Positions 1 to 5,691 of a DNA stretch of 7,481 nucleotides are shown here, piece by piece. This stretch comes from an uncultured Ruminococcus sp. (lineage in GTDB: Bacteria; Bacillota; Clostridia; Oscillospirales; Ruminococcaceae): NCBI GenBank assembly GCA_900554975.1, contig USJI01000039.1, positions 1 to 7,481 on the forward strand, written 5' to 3'. A program made the position numbers and the translations under genes. The notes under the pieces are model-generated. The model saw only the letters and a program-made list of their open reading frames with translations, did not search any database and had not been told where the DNA came from. Every line of letters starts with the position of its first letter. Position 1 is the first letter of the stretch.

Positions 1-1
1 C

Positions 2-58
2 ATTGAGCTGCGTCAAAAATTCCAGCTTGAACAGATAACAGAAAGGAAATTTAAATGA
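2..58 (+). CDS. C-terminal tail of an upstream gene (partial, unknown)
   Basis: An open frame enters from the left edge and stops at TGA 56-58, giving an 18-residue charged tail (IELRQKFQLEQITERKFK). The stop overlaps the start of the next gene in an ATGA arrangement, typical of translationally coupled genes in one operon, and this overlap is the main support for it being coding. Too little remains to name a product. Confidence 0.45.
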   Translation: MELRQKFQLEQITERKFK

Positions 59-237
59 ATTATAAGATTCTGGAAATATGCGAAGAAGATTACGGATGTG
101 AAGGTGTTCCGGAAGGTCAGGAACCGATGGACAGGGTTCTTGTCATCGGTTCTGATATGGAAAAGAAATGGATAAGGATTTCTGACCGTTATCTTATTGA
201 AAATAATCTCAATGAAGGGGATTACATAGAAATATAA
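55..237 (+). CDS. Small conserved-looking protein of unknown function (60 aa)
   Basis: This is a short acidic protein with no signal peptide or membrane segment, so it is probably cytosolic. It starts at ATG 55, preceded by GAAAGGA (41-47) at 7-base spacing, and its start overlaps the TGA of the upstream frame, so it is likely co-translated with that gene. Visible features are two Cys in the first 15 residues (ICEEDYGCEG), a GQEPMDRVLV stretch, and a C-terminal half (KKWIRISDRYLIENNLNEGDYIEI is split by IENN) that looks like beta strands ending in a turn, as in small SH3- or OB-like barrels. That fold is only a guess. The stop codon merges into the terminator's A-run, so this is the last gene of its operon. 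I do not recognise the family and propose no function. Confidence 0.75.
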   Translation: MNYKILEICEEDYGCEGVPEGQEPMDRVLVIGSDMEKKWIRISDRYLIENNLNEGDYIEI

Positions 238-274
238 AAAAACAGCAGATGCAATTATTGTATCTGCTGTTTTT
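236..274. terminator. Bidirectional rho-independent terminator between convergent genes
   Basis: AACAGCAGAT (241-250) pairs perfectly with ATCTGCTGTT (262-271), with a few more inner pairs closing a small loop. It is flanked by an A-run (236-242) and a T-run (270-274). Read on plus it ends the 60-aa gene operon; read on minus the A-run becomes a 7-base T-run just after the TetR stop codon, so it serves both convergent genes. Confidence 0.85.
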
Positions 275-276
275 GG

Positions 277-939
277 TTATTCAGTTTTCTGACAGACTGC
301 AATACAGTTTCTTTCAGATGAGTATGAAAGATTGTCTGTATCTGTTTCATGCTCTTTTATGATTTGCCTTATATTATTGTAAAGATATGGTTTCAAAACA
401 TCGAGTGCAACCGGTTCGCTGTAAAGAATAGAGGAATAAATAGTGGAACTTACCAGCTCAACTATCATGAACAGCATTATTTCCGGATCTTTCAGAACCT
501 TTGGCGAGTCATTTATCATCATGTCGTATATAGTTTTAAAGTTTATGGAGTCATCACTGTCAGAAGAAGTCAGTGCATTTTTAAAAATTCCCCAGCTGAG
601 ATTTTTTGAAATGAATGTAAGAAGCGATTTGTTTGTATTAAGCTGATTTATGATATTGTCAACAATAAAAATAAGATTATCATCAAAATTCATTTCCGGC
701 TGTTTTTTCAGTTCATCAATGGCAATTTTGAACAGCTGACCTGACTTATGAGCGATAAGCATATTTTTGATATCATATTTATCCTTGAAATAAAGATAGA
801 ATGTGCCTTTTGCAACTCCGGCTTTTTCAACGATTTCGGAAATAGAAGTCTGGCTTACACCTTTTGTGGTGAACATATTAAAAGCTGTGTTCAGAAGTGA
901 TTCACGCTTCTTTTTCTTGTTTGAATCGAGTTTTCCCAT
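277..939 (-). CDS. TetR/AcrR-family transcriptional regulator
   Basis: This is a 220-residue one-component repressor of normal TetR size. Residues about 8-60 form the DNA-binding domain: a basic N-terminus, helix LLNTAFNMFTTKGV, then the helix-turn-helix around residues 31-50, ending in the family signature GVAKGTFYLYFKDK. The rest is a divergent helical domain that in this family binds a small, often lipophilic ligand and forms the dimer; the ligand cannot be read from it. The start at ATG 937-939 is fixed by AAAGGAGG (947-954) at 7-base spacing. The gene is divergent from the transporter operon and separated from it by three matching palindromes, the usual arrangement for a repressor controlling itself and the adjacent exporter. 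Its 3' end shares a terminator with the convergent 60-aa gene. The family is certain; the target is inferred from context. Confidence 0.95.
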   Translation of the reverse strand: MGKLDSNKKKKRESLLNTAFNMFTTKGVSQTSISEIVEKAGVAKGTFYLYFKDKYDIKNMLIAHKSGQLFKIAIDELKKQPEMNFDDNLIFIVDNIINQLNTNKSLLTFISKNLSWGIFKNALTSSDSDDSINFKTIYDMMINDSPKVLKDPEIMLFMIVELVSSTIYSSILYSEPVALDVLKPYLYNNIRQIIKEHETDTDNLSYSSERNCIAVCQKTE

Positions 940-972
940 AGCAAGACCTCCTTTGCAAGTTTGTCTAAGTTA

Positions 973-1001
973 ATTATAATATAGCTTCGGAAAAAAGTCA
1001 A
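973..1001 (-). promoter_or_regulatory. Sigma-A-type promoter of the TetR gene
   Basis: On the minus strand TTGACT (996-1001) and a perfect TATAAT (973-978) are separated by exactly 17 bases. Transcription would begin near 966, about 12 bases before the AAAGGAGG ribosome site. Palindrome O1 lies 9 bases upstream of the -35 box. Confidence 0.85.
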
Positions 1002-1010
1002 TCGCATAAA

Positions 1011-1025
1011 ATGACCAATAGTCAT
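1011..1025. promoter_or_regulatory. Operator O1, predicted TetR binding site
   Basis: ATGACCAATAGTCAT is an imperfect palindrome: the outer five bases of each arm match (ATGAC/GTCAT) and the sixth pair does not. It lies just upstream of the TetR promoter and is the weakest of the three sites. With the bases to its right it forms a near copy of O2 (see that entry). Binding by the neighbouring TetR protein is inferred. Confidence 0.75.
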
Positions 1026-1058
1026 TATTTTTGGGTGAATTTAATTGTGCATTGCTAC

Positions 1059-1085
1059 AAAATAATGACCAGTGGTCATTATTTT
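1059..1085. promoter_or_regulatory. Operator O2, 27-base perfect palindrome, predicted TetR site
   Basis: The arm AAAATAATGACCA (1059-1071) and its exact complement TGGTCATTATTTT (1073-1085) flank one central G. The core ATGACC-AGT-GGTCAT (1065-1079) matches the other two sites. It ends 12 bases before the -35 box of the transporter promoter and is the best match to a symmetric TetR dimer site. Positions 1065-1087 match 1011-1033 (O1) in 21 of 23 bases, suggesting that one site arose by local duplication. Confidence 0.85.
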
Positions 1086-1097
1086 TGCTTTTTGGTG

Positions 1098-1126
1098 TTG
1101 ACTTTATACATTTCAGGAATTATAAT
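1098..1126 (+). promoter_or_regulatory. Sigma-A-type promoter of the transporter operon
   Basis: TTGACT (1098-1103), a 17-base spacer and a perfect TATAAT (1121-1126) form a near-consensus promoter, with a predicted start near 1133. Its boxes are identical in sequence and spacing to those of the divergent TetR promoter. O2 sits just upstream and O3 just downstream of the start, so bound repressor could bracket the promoter. Confidence 0.9.
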
Positions 1127-1137
1127 AGAAACAGTAA

Positions 1138-1152
1138 ATGACCGTTGGTCAT
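1138..1152. promoter_or_regulatory. Operator O3, predicted TetR site in the transporter leader
   Basis: ATGACC-GTT-GGTCAT has perfect 6-base arms around three central bases. It begins about five bases after the predicted transcription start and ends five bases before the ribosome site, so occupancy should block initiation or early elongation. Its centre is 73 bases, close to seven helical turns, from the centre of O2, which would place both dimers on the same face of the DNA. Confidence 0.85.
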
Positions 1153-1157
1153 AATTG

Positions 1158-1164
1158 AAAGGGG
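1158..1164 (+). promoter_or_regulatory. Ribosome binding site that fixes a GTG start for the transporter
   Basis: AAAGGGG lies 7 bases before GTG 1172. The frame is open further upstream to a TTG at 1145, but that codon is inside operator O3 and has no ribosome site at a proper distance. The GTG is therefore the better start. Confidence 0.8.
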
Positions 1165-1171
1165 CGATATT

Positions 1172-3244
1172 GTGGTTAAGTTTGGTAAATGGGTTGCAAG
1201 GCACAGAATAGTAATCCTTATTATAGGAGTATTGCTTCTGATACCTTCAGCTATCGGAATGATAAAGACAAGGATTAACTATGATATTTTATCTTATCTG
1301 CCTGAAGATATTGAAACGATGAAAGGGCAGGATGTACTTATGGATGAGTTCGGCAAGGGCGGATTCTCCATGGTAATGATTCAGGGAATGTCTGATAAGG
1401 ATGTTGCAGCGACAAAGAAAAAGATCGAAGCTGTTGACCATGTTGCAGACGTTGTATGGTATGATACAATTGCTGATATCAGTATTCCAAAGGAAGTTCT
1501 TCCGGATGATCTTTATGAATTCTTCAATTCAGGAGATTCCACACTTATGGCGGTATTCTTTGATGATACAACTGCCGGTGACGGAACACTTAATGCGATT
1601 GAGGAAATACGAAAGATAACAGATAAGCAGTGTTTCGTAAGCGGAATGTCGGCTGTCAACCTTGATATCAAGAATCTTTCAAATGAAGAATCTGTAATGT
1701 ATGTCGTAATTGCAGTACTTCTTGTAAGTGTTGTTCTTGCGGTTACTATGGAATCGTTCCTCATGCCTGTATTTATGATGATAAGTATCGGTATGGCTAT
1801 CCTTTACAATATGGGAACGAACATCTTCCTCGGAGAAATTTCGTTTATTACCAAAGCACTGAGTGCGGTGCTTCAGCTTGGTGTCACGATGGACTTCTCG
1901 ATATTCCTGTGGCACAGTTATCAGGAGAATCAGGAGAGGTTTCCGGGCGATAAAAACAGGGCAATGGGTCATGCAATATCGAACACCATTACTTCGGTAG
2001 TCGGAAGTTCACTTACAACAGTTGCTGGATTTCTGGCACTTTGCTTTATGAGCTTTACACTTGGTCTTGACCTTGGTATTGTAATGGCTAAGGGCGTTGT
2101 ACTTGGTGTTATCGGATGTGTAACAATCCTTCCGGCACTTATTCTTACATTTGACAAGGCTATTGAAAAGACAAGACACAGAGATATTATTCCTTCGCTT
2201 GACAGAATTGCAAAGTTTATTGTAAAACGCTGGTGGGTATTCCTTGTATTGTTTGCAATACTTATAGCTCCGGCAATTTACGGATATACACATTACAATG
2301 TATACTATAATTTTGATACAATGCTTCCGGAAGATTCAGCAAGCGTTATTGCAAACTCAAAACTTTCAGAAGAATTTGATATGAATTCAACGCATATGCT
2401 GCTTGTTGATGCAGACCTTCCTTCAAAGGATGTCAACTTAATGGTAAATGAAATCAAGAAGACAGATGGTGTAAGCTTTGCACTCGGACTTGATTCACTT
2501 GTAGGAACGGCAATTCCGCAGGAAGTAATTCCTGATGATGTAAAGTCAATTCTGAAGAGCAATAACTGGCAGCTGCTTCTGGTAGGTTCTGAGTATAAAA
2601 CAGCATCTGATGAGGTAAATAATCAGATAACAGAGCTTAACAATATAGTAAAGAAGTACGATAAAGATGCAATGCTTATTGGTGAAGCACCGGCAACAAA
2701 AGACCTTATAAGCATAATGGATACTGACTTCAAGATGGTAAGTACAGTTTCAATAGGCGTTATATTCATCCTTATTGCGATAGTTCTGAAATCAATTTCA
2801 CTTCCTGTAATACTTGTTACAGTTATTGAATTTGCGATATTTGTAAACATGGGTATTCCGGCATATACAGGAACGGTTCTTCCGTTTATTGCATCTATCG
2901 TTATAGGTACTATACAGCTTGGTGCAACGGTCGATTATGCTATCCTGATGACCACAAGATACAAGAAAGAAAGATCAAAAGGCAAGGACAAGAAGGAATC
3001 CGTTTATATCGCACTTTCAACTTCAATGAAGTCCATTATGGTAAGTGCTATGGGATTCTTTGCAGCAACAGTCGGCGTAGGTCTTTACTCAAAAATGGAT
3101 ATGATTTCATCACTTTGCATACTGATGTCAAGAGGTGCTATTGTAAGTATGTTTACAGTAATCCTGCTTTTGCCGTCAATGTTTATGCTGTTTGATAAGC
3201 TGATATGCAAAACATCAATGGGATTTAAGCCAAAGAAGTCTTAA
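1172..3244 (+). CDS. RND-superfamily transporter, MMPL type
   Basis: This is a 690-residue polytopic membrane protein with the two-fold RND/MMPL plan. In each half one membrane helix (about residues 13-30 and 354-374) precedes a roughly 140-residue extracellular domain, followed by a cluster of helices. Each half has the family intramembrane motif with the proton-relay Asp: GVTMDFSIFLWHSY (D241) and GATVDYAILMTTRY (D588). The second keeps the usual Asp-Tyr pair; the first has Asp-Phe. The size is near the minimum for the family, with no cytoplasmic tail domain. Known relatives move lipids, siderophores or amphiphilic compounds using the proton gradient; the substrate here cannot be read. GTG 1172 is chosen from its ribosome site. 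It is the first gene of a two-gene operon with the heptad-repeat protein and probably repressed by the divergent TetR protein. Confidence 0.92.
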   Translation: MVKFGKWVARHRIVILIIGVLLLIPSAIGMIKTRINYDILSYLPEDIETMKGQDVLMDEFGKGGFSMVMIQGMSDKDVAATKKKIEAVDHVADVVWYDTIADISIPKEVLPDDLYEFFNSGDSTLMAVFFDDTTAGDGTLNAIEEIRKITDKQCFVSGMSAVNLDIKNLSNEESVMYVVIAVLLVSVVLAVTMESFLMPVFMMISIGMAILYNMGTNIFLGEISFITKALSAVLQLGVTMDFSIFLWHSYQENQERFPGDKNRAMGHAISNTITSVVGSSLTTVAGFLALCFMSFTLGLDLGIVMAKGVVLGVIGCVTILPALILTFDKAIEKTRHRDIIPSLDRIAKFIVKRWWVFLVLFAILIAPAIYGYTHYNVYYNFDTMLPEDSASVIANSKLSEEFDMNSTHMLLVDADLPSKDVNLMVNEIKKTDGVSFALGLDSLVGTAIPQEVIPDDVKSILKSNNWQLLLVGSEYKTASDEVNNQITELNNIVKKYDKDAMLIGEAPATKDLISIMDTDFKMVSTVSIGVIFILIAIVLKSISLPVILVTVIEFAIFVNMGIPAYTGTVLPFIASIVIGTIQLGATVDYAILMTTRYKKERSKGKDKKESVYIALSTSMKSIMVSAMGFFAATVGVGLYSKMDMISSLCILMSRGAIVSMFTVILLLPSMFMLFDKLICKTSMGFKPKKS

Positions 3245-3258
3245 GGAGGCAATTATAT

Positions 3259-5637
3259 ATGAAAAAGTTAACAAGAGTTCTTGCAGCAGTAATGGCGATT
3301 TTAATATCTGCCGGTTCAAGCGGTGTGTTCGCAGTTACAGCTGAAAAGGCAGCTGAAAAAGATACAACTTCTCAGACACAGACTTCAGATAAAAAAGAAG
3401 ATAAAGAAGCTGATGTCAAGAAAGAAGAAACAGTTTATATTGTTGCGGATTCACAGGGAAATAAAAAGAATGTTATCGTCAGCGACTGGCTCGACAATCA
3501 GGGCGGACTTTCATCAATCAAAGACAAGTCAAAGCTTTCCGGAATTGAAAATGTTAAAGGCGATGAAACATACAAGATAAACGGCGAAGACGTTGAATGG
3601 GCGGCAGATGGTTCTGATATTTACTATAAAGGTTCAACAGATGAGGAACTTCCGGTTTCTGTAAAGCTGACATATTATCTTGACGGCAAGGAAATTTCTC
3701 CGGAAGAACTTGCAGGCAAGAGCGGTAAAGTAAAAATAAGATATGACTATACAAACAATCAGCGTATTACTGTAAAGAACGGCAGCAAGAGCGAAGATAT
3801 GTATGTTCCGTTTGTTATGGTATCTGCGGCAATTCTGGACAGCAGTAAGTTCAGCAATATTGAAGTTACAAATGGAAAATATATTGCTGACGGTGAAAGA
3901 TTCATCGTTCTCGGAACAGCTTTGCCGGGACTTTCAGAAAGTCTGAAACTCAGCGAACAGGAAAACCTTGATCTGGATATTCCTGAATATTTTGAATTTA
4001 CAGCAGATGTAACTGATTTCTCAATGTCATCATCTATCACAGCTGCAACAAACGATGTTTTCTCAGATATTGATTTTGATGATATCAAGTCGTTTGATGA
4101 ACTTGACGAAAAGATAAAGGATCTTACAGATGCATCAAAACAGCTTGCAGACGGTTCTTCAGACCTTTATGACGGAATCAAGTCCCTGCTTGACGGAACA
4201 GGTACACTGGAAAGCGGTGCGGATCAGCTTTACAGCGGCACATCTGATCTGAACAGCGGTGCAGGAACACTTGCAGACGGTGCATCACAGCTTGCGGCAG
4301 GAACAGCCGCACTGGCTGAAGGTGCAGTAACACTTGATAACGGAATCAGTTCAGCAAAAGACGGTGCATTTGCACTTACACAGGGTGCAAAACAGCTTTC
4401 AGAGGGCTTTACACCGATACTTGACGGTGCATCAGCACTCAGCGATGGTGTGACAGCCGTTCTTGACGGTTCAAAACAGGTTGAATCAGGTGCAAAGAGT
4501 CTTTCAGACGGTACATCACAGCTTGAAAGCGGTTCAAAGACACTTTCAGATTCAGCAAAACAGCTTGATGAGGGAATTGCGGCAGTAAAGAGCGGTTCTG
4601 AACAGCTTAAAGCTGGTATTGAATCTGCTGCTGGTGGAATCGGACAGATAAGCGACGGTTCAGACAGTTTGTCAGCAGGTCTTGGAAATCTTTCAGCCGG
4701 AATCGATCAGGCAAGCACAAGTCTTGATGAAACAATTGCATATAATAAACAGGTACTTGAAGGTCTGAAGGCTGTTTATGCACAGACAGCTGATGACAGC
4801 ATTGCAAGTATGATAGGAGTTCTTGAACAGACTATTGCAGGACAGGAAGCTATTTCAGCTTCTATGAAAGACGGCGGTGCACTCAAGGACGGAACATCAC
4901 AGCTTGTTGAAGGTGCGACTGCCCTCGGAGAAGGAATCGACAGCCTTGAAGAAGGAGCATCTGCTTTGTCAGAAGGTGTAAATGCTGTGGACAGCGGTCT
5001 TGCAAGCCTTAAAGAGGGAAGCTCACAGATAAGTGCAGGAACTGATACTCTTTATAATTCAGTTGTAAAGGTAAATCAGGGTGCATCTGACCTGTTTGCA
5101 GGAACAAGCAATCTTTCAGACGCTAACAGCCAGTTGCAGAAGGGTGCAGCTCAGCTTAAAGACGGTGTTAAAACAGCACAATCCGGTGCAGATTCACTTT
5201 ATAACGGTGCATCTTCTCTCAATGACGGACTTTCACAGATTAAGGATGGAAGTTCATCACTTGCAGACGGTGCAAATACTCTGGATAGTTCAGTTGGCAC
5301 ACTTGCAGACGGTGCATATACTCTTTATGACGGAACAGGCACACTCCTCAGCGGTATGTCATCACTCAAGAGCGGTGTAGGCGAGCTTACAAGCGGTGCA
5401 GGCAAACTTGAAAGCGGAGCAAAAGACCTTAAAGACGGAATGGATGAGTTCAAAAAAGAAGGTATTGACAAGATTTCTGATCTTTATAACGATGATGTTA
5501 AGGAACTTGTTGACAGGTTCAAGAAACTTGTTGACATTTCAAAGGATTATAACAGCTTTACCGGAATCGGAAATGATATGGATGGAAGCGTTAAGTTCAT
5601 TTTCACAATTGACGGTATCAAGAACAGCGACGAATAA
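3259..5637 (+). CDS. Secreted x-x-x-L-x-x-G heptad-repeat protein, partner of the transporter
   Basis: This protein has 792 residues. An N-terminal signal peptide (MKKLTRVLAAVMAILISAG, cleavage probably near VFA-VTA, residues 25-28) leads into a Lys/Glu/Asp-rich linker to about residue 55. A probably beta-rich extracellular domain follows (about 55-285; landmarks ENVKGDETYKING, SVKLTYYLDGKEIS, KVKIRYDYTNN). Then come 27 heptads (293-481), a 57-residue spacer (482-538), 27 more heptads (539-727) and a 65-residue tail. The repeats match the heptad family seen in YhgE/Pip and some MMPL proteins (TIGR03057, from memory). No second membrane helix, LPXTG or lipobox is visible, so it is probably free or held by protein contact. 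AAGGAGG (3243-3249) overlaps the transporter stop and the gap is 14 bases, so the two are co-translated. A role as an extracellular stalk or adaptor is inference; no enzyme motif is visible. Confidence 0.9.
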   Translation: MKKLTRVLAAVMAILISAGSSGVFAVTAEKAAEKDTTSQTQTSDKKEDKEADVKKEETVYIVADSQGNKKNVIVSDWLDNQGGLSSIKDKSKLSGIENVKGDETYKINGEDVEWAADGSDIYYKGSTDEELPVSVKLTYYLDGKEISPEELAGKSGKVKIRYDYTNNQRITVKNGSKSEDMYVPFVMVSAAILDSSKFSNIEVTNGKYIADGERFIVLGTALPGLSESLKLSEQENLDLDIPEYFEFTADVTDFSMSSSITAATNDVFSDIDFDDIKSFDELDEKIKDLTDASKQLADGSSDLYDGIKSLLDGTGTLESGADQLYSGTSDLNSGAGTLADGASQLAAGTAALAEGAVTLDNGISSAKDGAFALTQGAKQLSEGFTPILDGASALSDGVTAVLDGSKQVESGAKSLSDGTSQLESGSKTLSDSAKQLDEGIAAVKSGSEQLKAGIESAAGGIGQISDGSDSLSAGLGNLSAGIDQASTSLDETIAYNKQVLEGLKAVYAQTADDSIASMIGVLEQTIAGQEAISASMKDGGALKDGTSQLVEGATALGEGIDSLEEGASALSEGVNAVDSGLASLKEGSSQISAGTDTLYNSVVKVNQGASDLFAGTSNLSDANSQLQKGAAQLKDGVKTAQSGADSLYNGASSLNDGLSQIKDGSSSLADGANTLDSSVGTLADGAYTLYDGTGTLLSGMSSLKSGVGELTSGAGKLESGAKDLKDGMDEFKKEGIDKISDLYNDDVKELVDRFKKLVDISKDYNSFTGIGNDMDGSVKFIFTIDGIKNSDE
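4135..4701 (+). repeat. Arm 1: 27 tandem x-x-x-L-x-x-G heptads
   Basis: Residues 293-481 divide into 27 consecutive heptads with no insertion or deletion, from SKQLADG to LGNLSAG. Position 4 is Leu in 20 of 27 and otherwise Ile, Val or Ala. Position 7 is Gly in 26 of 27, the exception being SKTLSDS at heptad 20. Position 1 is mostly small or aliphatic. At DNA level the units have diverged, though short exact copies such as CTTGCAGACGGTGCA (4270-4284, again at 5260-5274 and 5302-5316 in arm 2) remain. A degenerate unit, IKDLTDA, precedes the block. Confidence 0.95.
4873..5439 (+). repeat. Arm 2: 27 tandem x-x-x-L-x-x-G heptads
   Basis: Residues 539-727 divide into 27 in-phase heptads, from GGALKDG to AKDLKDG, the same number and length as arm 1. 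Position 4 is Leu in 22 of 27. Position 7 is Gly in 24 of 27, with Ser or Ala at heptads 9, 12 and 20. A degenerate unit, MDEFKKE, follows the block, mirroring the degenerate unit before arm 1. Confidence 0.95.
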
Positions 5638-5654
5638 TCCGACACAAAATAATA

Positions 5655-5688
5655 AAAATTCCCCGTGTGAAATATCACGGGGATTTTT
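5655..5688. terminator. Bidirectional terminator closing the transporter operon
   Basis: CCCCGTG (5661-5667) pairs with CACGGGG (5676-5682) around an 8-base loop. The stem extends outward through an A-run (5654-5658) and a T-run (5684-5688) with one mismatch. It lies 18 bases after the heptad-protein stop and just after the end of the minus-strand 144-aa gene, so it can stop transcription from both sides. Confidence 0.88.
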
Positions 5689-5691
5689 GTT

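Noticed and set aside
349..646. Plus-strand open frames opposite the TetR gene
   Set aside because: They are antisense to a clear TetR gene and have no ribosome site or recognisable domain.
1059..1085. O2 palindrome as a transcription terminator hairpin
   Set aside because: No gene on either strand ends before it, a one-base centre is poor for an RNA loop, and the same core recurs twice nearby as expected for operators.
1145..1171. TTG start extending the transporter by nine residues
   Set aside because: The codon lies in operator O3, almost at the transcript start, and lacks a ribosome site; GTG 1172 has a good one.
4135..5439. CRISPR-like or satellite DNA array
   Set aside because: The periodicity is 21 bases, in frame and conserved mainly at protein level, so it is a coding heptad repeat.
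3259..5637. Type VII secretion component (EsaA/YueB-like)
   Set aside because: Long heptad-like ectodomains recall those proteins, but this one lacks the multi-helix C-terminal membrane part and no WXG100, EssC or other type VII gene is present in the window.
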